A DNA stretch of 42,522 bases, from the NCBI GenBank assembly GCA_002869315.1, contig PKTD01000241.1:1-42522 (forward strand), written 5' to 3'. A program made the translations under genes and the position numbers. Positions within the stretch are counted from its first letter, which is position 1; the number at the start of each line of letters is the position of its first letter. The notes beneath the pieces were generated by a model that was not told the origin of the DNA, made no database searches, and saw only the letters and a program-made list of their open reading frames with translations. The stretch comes from Marinilabiliales bacterium. GTDB lineage: Bacteria > Bacteroidota > Bacteroidia > Bacteroidales > F082. Shown one piece after another: positions 28,661-37,657 of this stretch.

Positions 28661-30937
28661 CTATTTCTTCTTTTCCTTTTTCTTAAACAGATTTCTGAAA
28701 AACTTCTTTATACCTTTTTCTTCTTTCTTTTCAGCCTGTGGCTTTTCATTTTTTCTGATTGTACTATCAGCACTCATTTCTGAAGTTTCATTAAAAAGCC
28801 TTTTCATAGCACCTAAAAAGCCTTTTTCTCTAAACGGCTCACATTCTGTCTTTGTGGTGATTTCCTCACTTAAACTGAAACTACTTAGGTATTTATTTTT
28901 TAGTTTGTTTTGTTTTTCGATTTTATATATAATTTCTCCTGAAATTGGTAATGCTAGGGCAGAGCCGCTTCCCAGCCCGCTGCTAAAATGAAGTTTTGGT
29001 GAACTGGCACCTACCCATGTTCCTATTACAATATCTGGTGTGTAGGATAAAAACCAGGCATCACTGTAGTTTTGTGCTGTTCCGGTTTTACCTGCTAAAT
29101 CGGCTTTTATACCGTAAGTGTTTCTTATGCGGGTTCCAGTACCCTGATTAATAGCCAGAGTAAGCATATTTGTTATCTGTTCACAAACTTCCGATGAGAT
29201 GACCTTTTCCTTTTGTACATCTTCATTTAAGTAAATGATATTGTCATCTGAATCGGTTATTTTTTCTATCATTACCAAATCATCGGGCAAATATCCTCCA
29301 TTGGCAAAAGCACTATATGCTTTTACTACATCATAAAGTGAGGCATCGATTGTTCCTAGTGCCATTGCTGGAGTTTCCTCAAAAGGAGCATCTAAACCCA
29401 CTCTTCTGCATAAATCGGCCACATTTTTATGTCCGGTGTTAAAATACAAATCAACTGTTGGAAGGTTCATGGAGTGGGAGAGGGCATACCACATTGCTAC
29501 CTTTATATTTTCGTCACTGCTATGGTCATAATTTTCGGGCTTCCATTCCTCATATCCTTCATAATTCTTTTGATAATTGTCGAGATAGTCGCATGGTGAG
29601 TTCCCATTTTCCATAGCCGCAGCATATATAAATGGCTTAACGGTAGAGGCCATTTGACGTTTTGACAGAACTAAATCGTAGGGGAGGAAGCGGAAGTTAT
29701 TTCCTCCTCTCCATACCAATACTGCAGCATTATTTGGATTTACAGCAAGAACTGATGCATTTAGCATTTTATAATAATGCCAAATACTGTCTACCTTGCT
29801 TATTTCGAGAGTTTTCATTCCCTCATTTGTAAATACTTCGCGCCTCGCTACTTCTTGCCATTTATCATTATCGATAAGTTCTTTATGTTCTTTTTTTAAC
29901 CACTTTTTTTTGAAATTCCTGTATTTAAGTTGTTTATCAAGTAAAGCCTGCATCTTCTTTATTTGCCTGTCGGCAGAAGCATTGGTGATTTTCTGAAGTT
30001 CAATGTCCATAGTAGTATATATACTTAATCCATCTTTATTTATGTCGTATGAAGCCCCTCTTGTTTTGTTTATTTTGTCAATAATATCCGTAGCTCTTTT
30101 TTTTACCTGATATACAAAATATGCTGTTTGAGAATCGAGTTTATAGTTAGTGTATTTTAATTCGATCTTTGTTTTTTTAAGGCTGTCAGATTCATTTTCA
30201 GATAAATATTTTTGCTGATGCATTAACTCCAAAACCTGATTTCTTCTTTTGAGAGCATGGTCCGGATTAGTTCTGGGATTATAATATGAATTGGCTTTAA
30301 GCATTCCTACAAGAGTAGCCGACTCCTGTATATTAAGATTTTTGGCATTTTTATCAAAATATCTCTTAGCCGCGGCTTCAACACCATAAACTTCTTCCCC
30401 AAAGGGAACGGAGTTAAAATAAAGTAACAGTATTTCCTCTTTGGAAAACACATTTTCCATTCTGCTTGCAATTATGGCTTCTTTTAATTTACTCACAGGC
30501 ATTGAAAGTATGCTGTGATAATTTCTGCCATAGAGGTTTTTCACCAATTGCTGGGTAATTGTACTTCCGCCACCTGAACTTCTGTCGCCAAGTAAGATTG
30601 TCTTGAAAAACACTCTTAAATAACTTCTGCTATCTATTCCTTTATGCTCGAAAAACCTTTTATCCTCTGTAGCCACCAAGGCGTTTACCATATGTTGAGG
30701 TAATTCTTCCCAATTAATGTTGGTACGATTTTCAGCAAAATATTTACCTATAAGGCTACCATCTGAGGATAAAACCAGTGATGCCTCTTCATTTGATATT
30801 TTCTCCAGTTCCGACTTATCTGGCAAAGGCCCGAATACACCAATAAATACAGAGCCAAAGAACAGGGCAATTAGTAAAACAACAATGATTAAAATTGTAA
30901 GTGTTATTTTAAAGATACGTTTAATTTGCATTTTCAA
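28661..30937 (-). CDS. Penicillin-binding protein 1A (bifunctional transglycosylase/transpeptidase)
   Basis: TG motifs ATEDKRFFEHKGID and GGGSTITQQLVKNL; TP motifs STVK, SHSMN, GKTGTAQ; N-terminal TM anchor. Confidence 0.96.
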   Translation of the reverse strand: MKMQIKRIFKITLTILIIVVLLIALFFGSVFIGVFGPLPDKSELEKISNEEASLVLSSDGSLIGKYFAENRTNINWEELPQHMVNALVATEDKRFFEHKGIDSRSYLRVFFKTILLGDRSSGGGSTITQQLVKNLYGRNYHSILSMPVSKLKEAIIASRMENVFSKEEILLLYFNSVPFGEEVYGVEAAAKRYFDKNAKNLNIQESATLVGMLKANSYYNPRTNPDHALKRRNQVLELMHQQKYLSENESDSLKKTKIELKYTNYKLDSQTAYFVYQVKKRATDIIDKINKTRGASYDINKDGLSIYTTMDIELQKITNASADRQIKKMQALLDKQLKYRNFKKKWLKKEHKELIDNDKWQEVARREVFTNEGMKTLEISKVDSIWHYYKMLNASVLAVNPNNAAVLVWRGGNNFRFLPYDLVLSKRQMASTVKPFIYAAAMENGNSPCDYLDNYQKNYEGYEEWKPENYDHSSDENIKVAMWYALSHSMNLPTVDLYFNTGHKNVADLCRRVGLDAPFEETPAMALGTIDASLYDVVKAYSAFANGGYLPDDLVMIEKITDSDDNIIYLNEDVQKEKVISSEVCEQITNMLTLAINQGTGTRIRNTYGIKADLAGKTGTAQNYSDAWFLSYTPDIVIGTWVGASSPKLHFSSGLGSGSALALPISGEIIYKIEKQNKLKNKYLSSFSLSEEITTKTECEPFREKGFLGAMKRLFNETSEMSADSTIRKNEKPQAEKKEEKGIKKFFRNLFKKKEKKK

Positions 30938-31021
30938 TAAATATCCAGAATTAGGAACGATTAACTATAAATTTTCGTATTTAAAAATACTTAATTACTC
31001 TTAAACAGTTTACTAAGATAG

Positions 31022-31055
31022 AAAAAGCCACCTGATCACTGACCAGATGGCTTTT
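31022..31055 (-). terminator. Terminator of the PFOR gene
   Basis: AAAAAGCCACCTG / CAGATGGCTTTT hairpin with minus-strand T-tract. Confidence 0.8.
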
Positions 31056-31074
31056 AATTTTTGTCAGAACAATT

Positions 31075-34000
31075 CTAATGTTCTGTATAATCCATTTCTG
31101 CAAGACGCTTATAATAATTATAACGCCACTGAGCATTTTTCAATGCCATCTTTTGCAGTTCTCTTGCTCTTTCAGGGAATGATTTCTTAAGAGTTAAGAA
31201 ACGCACCTCCATATCGAGGAAGTTTTGGAATTTACTCCAGTCAGGCTCTTTTGAATCCAGTTGGAAAGGATTCTTTCCTTCTAGTTCCAATTGAGGGTTA
31301 TAACGGTACATCGACCAGTATCCTGATTGAACAGCATATTTCTCCTCTGCTTGTGATTCTTTCATAGTATTTTTCAAACCATGAGCGATACAAGGTGAGT
31401 AAGCAATAATTAATGAAGGTCCGGGGAAGGCTTCTGCTTCTTTCAGTGCTTTGAAATACTGCGCCATATTACCTCCCATTGCTACCTGAGCAACATATAC
31501 ATAACCATAAGTCATTGCAATGGCTCCAAGGTCTTTTTTGCGAACTTCCTTACCTGATGTTGCAAACTTAGCAACTGAAGAAGTTTGACTCGCTTTTGAT
31601 GATTGTCCACCAGTGTTTGAATAAACCTCAGTATCCATTACCAGAATGTTAACATCTTCACCAGAAGCAATAACGTGGTCGAGGCCACCGAAACCGATGT
31701 CGTATGCCCAACCGTCACCACCGAATATCCAAACCGATTTTTTAACAAAATACTGCTCTAATCCCAGAAGTTCTTTTGAAAGATCATCAGTTTTACCCTT
31801 AAGTACGGCACTTAACTTTTTCGATGCTTCGATTGATGCTTCGCCGTCTTCTTTAGTGTCTATCCATTCCTGGAATGCTGACTTAGTTTCAGCATCAATT
31901 CCGTTGGAAAGAGCGTTTGTCATTAAGCGTTCAATTCTGTCGCGCATTTGACGAACACCTGTTGACATACCTAAACCATATTCTGCATTATCTTCAAATA
32001 ATGAGTTAGCCCAGGCTGGTCCTTTACCTTCTTCATTTGTAGTATAAGGAGTTGAAGGAGCACTACCGCCATAAATTGAAGAACAACCTGTGGCATTGGC
32101 AATCATCATTCTTTCTCCATATAATGTTGTGGCTGCCTGAATGTATGGTGTTTCACCACAACCGGCACAAGCACCTGAAAACTCAAACAAACTAGGAGCA
32201 AACTGAGCATCCTTAAAGGATCCGAATTTATTAACAACATCTTTCTTAAAGGAAATATTATTAACCATATGATCCCAGTTTTCAGCTTCTTTCATCTGAC
32301 TGTCAAGTGGTTTCATGATAAGTGATTTTTCCTTAGAAGGACAAACAACGGCACAACTACCACAGCCTGTACAGTCTAAAGCACTAACCTGAATACGATA
32401 TTTATATCCTTTTTGTTTTCCTTTGGCATCAATAAGTTTAATGTCGGCAGGTAAAACTTTCTCTTCATTTTCGTCAACCAGGAATGGTCTGATAACAGCG
32501 TGAGGACATACGTAAGCACATTGGTTACACTGTATACAATTGTCGGGTTGCCATTCTGGAACATCAACTGCAATACCTCTTTTCTCAAATGCTGCAGTAC
32601 CAGGAGGGAATGAGCCATCTTCTCTTCCAAGGAATGCGCTTACAGGTAAATCATCACCTTTAAGTGCTTCAATAGGACGAACTACATCTTTGATGAATGC
32701 AGGTAGATTAGAATTATCTACTTGTTTTATTTCACCATCCAGTTTAGACCATTCTGCCGGAACTTCAATTTGTTTAACATTACCACCTTTATCTACAGCA
32801 GCGAAGTTCATATTAACGATTTCTTCTCCTTTATTACCATAAGTCTTCTTGATAAAAAGCTTCATTTGCTCTTCAGCATCTTCATAAGGAATAACCTCAG
32901 CAACTTTAAAGAAAGCGGCCTGCATAATTGTATTGGTTCTATTTCCAAGTCCGATTTCTACAGCCTCTTTGGTTGCATTTATGGTATAGAATTTAATATC
33001 ATTATCTGCCATAAACTTCTTCATGTGGTCAGGTAAACGACGTTTTGTTTCTTCCTCATCCCAAATACTGTTTAAGAGGAATGTGCCACCTTTTTTCATG
33101 CCTTTAAGCATATCATATTTAGTAAGATATGCAGGAACGTGACAAGCCACAAAATCGGGTGTTCCAACAAGATAAGTAGAGCGAATAGGACTGTCACCGA
33201 AACGAAGGTGAGACACAGTTATACCTCCTGATTTCTTGGAGTCGTATGCAAAATAAGCCTGTGCATATTTATCAGTTGATTCACCAATTATTTTAATGGA
33301 GTTTTTGTTTGCTCCTACAGTACCATCAGCACCTAAGCCATAGAATTTTGCTTCGAAAGTACCTTTATCAGAAATACTAACTTCTGGTAATAAAGGTAGC
33401 GATTTGAAAGTAACATCATCAACTATACCAACAGTAAATCTGTTTTTCGGCTCACTTAATTTCAGGTTTTCGTAAACAGAAATAATATGGGCAGGAGTAG
33501 TATCTTTTGAGCTTAATCCATAGCGTCCACCAACTATTAATGGCTTATTTTCTTTATCATAGAAAATATCTTTTACATCCAGATATAGAGGTTCTCCATT
33601 TGCTCCCGGCTCTTTAGTGCGATCTAAAACAGCAATTCTCTTAACTGTTTTTGGCATCACTTTCAAGAAATATTTTTCTGAAAATGTACGATAGAGATGC
33701 ACTGATACCAATCCAACTTTTTCGCCATTATTATTAAGATAGTCAACAGTTTCGCGGATTGTTTCAGTAACTGAGCCCATTGCAATAATAATATTTTCAG
33801 CATCATCAGCACCATAATAAGTAAATGGGTGATATTCGCGGCCTGTTAACTTTTTAATTTCCTGCATATATTCTTCAACCAAATCAGGAATAGGATCATA
33901 AAAACGGTTGGAAGCTTCGCGAGCCTGGAAATATATGTCAGGATTCTGAGCAGTACCTCTTGTTACAGGGTGCTCAGGATTTAGAGCGTTGTCGCGGAAT

Positions 34001-34617
34001 TTCTGAACATCTTCCCAAGGGAATAAATGCTCCAGATCCTGATGCTCGAAATATTCTACTTTTTGTATCTCGTGTGATGTCCGGAAACCATCAAACATAT
34101 GTAGGAAAGGAATTCTGGAACGAAGGCTCACTAAGTGTGAAATAGGAGCGATATCCATAATTTCCTGAACACTGCCTGTAGCTAAAATTGCAAATCCTGT
34201 ATGACGAGTACTCATAACGTCGCTGTGGTCTCCAAAAATTGAAAGTGCCTGAGCGGCTAAACTACGTGCACTTACGTGGAAAACTGCAGGTAGAAGTTCA
34301 CCTGAAATTTTATACATATTTGGTATCATCAACAGCAATCCTTGTGATGCTGTAAATGTAGTTGTAAGAGCACCTGACTGCAGTGAGCCGTGAACAGCAC
34401 CTGCTGCACCACCTTCAGATTGCATTTCCACAACTTTTACTTGTTCCCCAAAAATATTTTTTCTTCCGAATGATGACCATTCGTCAACATATTCGGCCAT
34501 GGTAGATGATGGAGTAATAGGATAAATAGCTGCTACTTCACTAAACATATAAGCTACATGAGCTGCTGCATAGTTTCCATCACATGTTATAAACTTTTTA
34601 TTATTGCTCATAATCAA
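31075..34617 (-). CDS. nifJ: Pyruvate:ferredoxin (flavodoxin) oxidoreductase
   Basis: AAIYPITPSSTMAEYVDEW, 2x[4Fe-4S] CIQCNQCAYVCPH and CTGCGSCAVVCP, GCAGCGETPY, TPP-domain GGDGWAYDIGFGGLDHV, SNTGGQSSKASQTS; 1180 aa. Confidence 0.97.
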   Translation of the reverse strand: MIMSNNKKFITCDGNYAAAHVAYMFSEVAAIYPITPSSTMAEYVDEWSSFGRKNIFGEQVKVVEMQSEGGAAGAVHGSLQSGALTTTFTASQGLLLMIPNMYKISGELLPAVFHVSARSLAAQALSIFGDHSDVMSTRHTGFAILATGSVQEIMDIAPISHLVSLRSRIPFLHMFDGFRTSHEIQKVEYFEHQDLEHLFPWEDVQKFRDNALNPEHPVTRGTAQNPDIYFQAREASNRFYDPIPDLVEEYMQEIKKLTGREYHPFTYYGADDAENIIIAMGSVTETIRETVDYLNNNGEKVGLVSVHLYRTFSEKYFLKVMPKTVKRIAVLDRTKEPGANGEPLYLDVKDIFYDKENKPLIVGGRYGLSSKDTTPAHIISVYENLKLSEPKNRFTVGIVDDVTFKSLPLLPEVSISDKGTFEAKFYGLGADGTVGANKNSIKIIGESTDKYAQAYFAYDSKKSGGITVSHLRFGDSPIRSTYLVGTPDFVACHVPAYLTKYDMLKGMKKGGTFLLNSIWDEEETKRRLPDHMKKFMADNDIKFYTINATKEAVEIGLGNRTNTIMQAAFFKVAEVIPYEDAEEQMKLFIKKTYGNKGEEIVNMNFAAVDKGGNVKQIEVPAEWSKLDGEIKQVDNSNLPAFIKDVVRPIEALKGDDLPVSAFLGREDGSFPPGTAAFEKRGIAVDVPEWQPDNCIQCNQCAYVCPHAVIRPFLVDENEEKVLPADIKLIDAKGKQKGYKYRIQVSALDCTGCGSCAVVCPSKEKSLIMKPLDSQMKEAENWDHMVNNISFKKDVVNKFGSFKDAQFAPSLFEFSGACAGCGETPYIQAATTLYGERMMIANATGCSSIYGGSAPSTPYTTNEEGKGPAWANSLFEDNAEYGLGMSTGVRQMRDRIERLMTNALSNGIDAETKSAFQEWIDTKEDGEASIEASKKLSAVLKGKTDDLSKELLGLEQYFVKKSVWIFGGDGWAYDIGFGGLDHVIASGEDVNILVMDTEVYSNTGGQSSKASQTSSVAKFATSGKEVRKKDLGAIAMTYGYVYVAQVAMGGNMAQYFKALKEAEAFPGPSLIIAYSPCIAHGLKNTMKESQAEEKYAVQSGYWSMYRYNPQLELEGKNPFQLDSKEPDWSKFQNFLDMEVRFLTLKKSFPERARELQKMALKNAQWRYNYYKRLAEMDYTEH

Positions 34618-34666
34618 GTTATTTTGATTGATTAGTACTGTTTACCTAAGTTAAAATTAGGTCGTG

Positions 34667-34686
34667 CAAAAGTACCCATTTTGGGT
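34667..34686 (-). promoter_or_regulatory. Candidate -7 box plus palindrome upstream of nifJ
   Basis: Minus-strand TACTTTTG (34667-34674) abutting ACCCA-TTT-TGGGT (34674-34686). Confidence 0.4.
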
Positions 34687-34815
34687 CAAAAACTTATGGC
34701 CTAATTGTTAAATATATAGCAGAATCATTAATTTAAAATGATTATAAATTCGGATTAGTTTCGAATTATGGGTTTTTATAGTAATTTTACAGCAAAATTA
34801 ATAAACATATATATC

Positions 34816-35829
34816 ATGGATCTAAAGACAAAATATCTGGGATTAGAACTTAAAAACCCTATTATAATAGGAGCCAGCAATTTAGTTGCTGATATCGAAA
34901 TGTTGAAGAAGTTAGAAGCAGCAGGAGCGTCTGCTATCGTTTATAAATCTCTTTTTGAGGAACAAATTCAGTTGGAAAACCTTGAAATGCATGAATTACA
35001 AAATGAGTATGAAGAGCGTTATGGAGAAAGCACTTCTATGTTCCAAAGCGATCTATATGAGGCTAGTCCGAATGAGTTTCTTATGAACTTCAAAGAAGCA
35101 AAAGCAGCCCTGAATATTCCATTAATTGCAAGTTTAAATGCTGTTAACGACGATACCTGGTATGAATGGGCAAAGAAACTTGAAGAAGCTGGGGCAGATG
35201 CTCTGGAATTGAATTTTTACAATAACCCCAGAGAATTTGAAATGGAAGGTAGATCCATTATTCAGGAGGAGTTAGATGTAATAGAAGGTGTTAAAAAAGC
35301 AGTAAGTATACCTGTTAGTGTAAAACTTAGTCCTTTTTATACTAATCCACTTTATGTTATTAATGAAATGGATAAAAGGGGAACTGATGGATTTGTTTTA
35401 TTTAATAAGCTTTTCCAGCCTGATATTAATATTGAAACTGAAGAAATGACTTTCCCTTATAATTTATCAACTGAGCATGATAGCAGGTTACCACTGAGGT
35501 ATGCAGGATTACTATATGATAATATAAAAGGAGATATTTGTGCAAACAGAGGAGTTTTTACCGGAGGTGATGTAGTTAAGATGATTTTGGCAGGAGCAGA
35601 TGTTGTAGAAGTTGTAAGTACTGTTTATAAGCATGGTCCTCAGCAAATAACCAAAATGCTTGAAGATATGGAAATATGGATGGCAAACCGCGAATATTCC
35701 AGTTTAGAAGAGTTCAGAGGAAATATGTCGAAGAAGAATATTAAAGATCCATTTGCTTACCGCAGAGCACAATATGTAGATATTTTAATGAAATCAGGAG
35801 AGATATTTAAAAAATATCCAATGAAATAA
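34816..35829 (+). CDS. Dihydroorotate dehydrogenase-like FMN-barrel protein
   Basis: MDLKTKYLGLELKNPIIIGASNLV, VSVKLSPFYTNP, GVFTGGDVVKMILAGADVVEVVSTVYKHG resemble the DHODH TIM-barrel. ORF starts at 34768; internal ATG preferred. Confidence 0.82.
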   Translation: MDLKTKYLGLELKNPIIIGASNLVADIEMLKKLEAAGASAIVYKSLFEEQIQLENLEMHELQNEYEERYGESTSMFQSDLYEASPNEFLMNFKEAKAALNIPLIASLNAVNDDTWYEWAKKLEEAGADALELNFYNNPREFEMEGRSIIQEELDVIEGVKKAVSIPVSVKLSPFYTNPLYVINEMDKRGTDGFVLFNKLFQPDINIETEEMTFPYNLSTEHDSRLPLRYAGLLYDNIKGDICANRGVFTGGDVVKMILAGADVVEVVSTVYKHGPQQITKMLEDMEIWMANREYSSLEEFRGNMSKKNIKDPFAYRRAQYVDILMKSGEIFKKYPMK

Positions 35830-35852
35830 TACTTTATAAAAGTTTAATTGAG

Positions 35853-35882
35853 CCGCCTTGCTGATGAGTAAGGCGGTTTTTT
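35853..35882 (+). terminator. Rho-independent terminator of the DHOD-like gene
   Basis: CCGCCTT (35853-35859) / AAGGCGG (35870-35876) followed by a T-tract. Confidence 0.85.
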
Positions 35883-36085
35883 TATGCAGCCTTTTATTAT
35901 GAATGATTATAACTGCAAAATCAGTACATATTTGGCAACTCAAATATTAATAAATGTTTTGTGATTATGAAGTATAATATTTGTTTTATTGGGTTAATTT
36001 GAAGGTAGAAAAGTTTAAGATAAATAACGCATTTATATTATATGTAATAATGTTGTAAAGTTCATTGTCTTCTATATATAGAAAT

Positions 36086-36122
36086 AAAAAACCTGCAAAG
36101 AATAAATCCTCTACAGGTTTTT
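36086..36122. terminator. Intergenic terminator-like hairpin
   Basis: AAAAACCTG / CAGGTTTTT inverted repeat in a noncoding stretch. Confidence 0.6.
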
Positions 36123-36193
36123 ATTGGTATTAATAAACTTAATATTATTTTTTACAATCTACGATTGTCGATAATAATTCTAATCCAATAAAA

Positions 36194-36235
36194 AAATCGG
36201 GCAAATCATATATGCAGATATACCCGATTTTTTTT
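36194..36235. terminator. Terminator of the cytochrome gene (likely bidirectional)
   Basis: AAATCGGG (36194-36201) / CCCGATTT (36223-36230) with A/T tracts on both sides. Confidence 0.75.
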
Positions 36236-36252
36236 ATATCATAATATGCTTA

Positions 36253-37380
36253 TTATAAACCTAATGCTGTTTCAGCCTGAGTTAATAATTGTTTAGCATA
36301 TCCGAAGTTATGTAAACCATGACTCTTGTCTTCCCATAAACACATAAAGTTCCAGAAAGCATTCCACTCGTCTCTTGGAAGAGAAGCATACATTGGGTGT
36401 ACACCATCGTCGGCAACGTGAATTGCACCTATTCCTTCTAAAGCAACTTCAACAGCATGCATTCTGTCAGCTATGGCTGCCATCTCTGCTTCAATATCTA
36501 GAGCATCTCCGTGACATTCATTACACATAGCAATATTTGGTGAAAATGTGTGGCCTGAACCTTCTTCTTTTGATAAGTGACAGCCAGCACAATCTGTGTG
36601 ATGATCTCTGTCAAATGGAGCACCAGCAACAGTTCCAATATCAGCCGCAAAAATATTTGCCTGAGGACCGTGGTGTGGTCCAGCATGAGTACTACTAGTA
36701 TAAACATGGGTTGTAGGTACATCGAAAGTAACAAATAAAGTATCACCTACTAATTCCATAGTTCCGTTAGGTCCTATAGCACCATGTGCCTGATATACAG
36801 CAATATCTTCACCTGTGAATTTTCTGCTATATGTAGCGTCTTCAGTTTTGTTGTCGTAGCCAGTTGAAGCTCTTCTTGCCTGGTGACATGTAGCACAGGT
36901 ATTACCCATACCATGCTCATAAGTAGCACCTTCAATAGCAATAGATACAACCGGACTAGCAACGCTACGCATTGGAGCGCTTATACCATCTTCTAAACTA
37001 CTGTGGTCTGCATGACAAGTTTGACAAGTTACTGGAGTAGAAACTGCGGCACCAATTTCTTCACCTGATCTTGCGAACTCAATAAAACCGTCACTTGAGT
37101 GACAACGTCCACAAGAACCGCTTGTTCCACGAGCCCAAGATGAACCCGTTACGTGTTTTGTTTGATCAAAAGCAGCGTGAATATCACCCATATTAGCGGC
37201 GGTGTGACATACTAAACAAGATACGTTTCCGTCAACGCCGTCTTTTCCGTCTGATCCGTTTGTTCCATCTGCACCATCTTTACCAGCAGGGCCTGCAGGT
37301 CCCTCTTTAGTACATGATGCCATCATTCCTATAACAAATATTATTGATATAAGGAAATAACTAAAATAATTTCTTTTCAT
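36253..37380 (-). CDS. Multiheme c-type cytochrome lipoprotein with collagen-like (Gly-X-Y) N-terminal segment
   Basis: Lipobox-like MMASC; GPAGPAGKDGADGTNGSDGKDGVDG; six CxxCH motifs (CLVCH, CGRCH, CQTCH, CATCH, CAGCH, CNECH). Confidence 0.9.
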   Translation of the reverse strand: MKRNYFSYFLISIIFVIGMMASCTKEGPAGPAGKDGADGTNGSDGKDGVDGNVSCLVCHTAANMGDIHAAFDQTKHVTGSSWARGTSGSCGRCHSSDGFIEFARSGEEIGAAVSTPVTCQTCHADHSSLEDGISAPMRSVASPVVSIAIEGATYEHGMGNTCATCHQARRASTGYDNKTEDATYSRKFTGEDIAVYQAHGAIGPNGTMELVGDTLFVTFDVPTTHVYTSSTHAGPHHGPQANIFAADIGTVAGAPFDRDHHTDCAGCHLSKEEGSGHTFSPNIAMCNECHGDALDIEAEMAAIADRMHAVEVALEGIGAIHVADDGVHPMYASLPRDEWNAFWNFMCLWEDKSHGLHNFGYAKQLLTQAETALGL

Positions 37381-37518
37381 GATTAATAATTGTTTAATTA
37401 AACTTAAATGTTAAAAATTACAAATTTTATTACGTTCAAAAATAACAATTAGTCATGTAGCTTTACAAAAAACACAACTGATATAATTGCTGTTCGAAAT
37501 TTAACTAAGATGAAATAT

Positions 37519-37595
37519 TATTGATATATCTCAATATTTTTTAATATAAATTATTGTATTGAGATAATATTTGCTATGTTTGTATTGAGAAATAT
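37519..37595. promoter_or_regulatory. Operator-like cluster and promoter between the cytochrome and Crp/Fnr genes
   Basis: TTGATatatCTCAA (37521-37534, near FNR-type TTGAT-N4-ATCAA); direct repeat TTGTATTGAGA at 37554-37564 and 37580-37590; promoter TTG (37554-37556)-N18-TATGTTTG (37575-37582). Confidence 0.55.
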
Positions 37596-37657
37596 GTGAA
37601 AAAAATTTAGTAATTATTCTTAAACATTAATAATTAAATATTTACATAAAGCAGTAT

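Noticed and set aside
28626-28991. 121-aa plus-strand ORF at the 3' end of the PBP1A gene
   Set aside because: Antisense to the Lys-rich tail of a clear PBP1A gene; Phe-rich low-complexity product.
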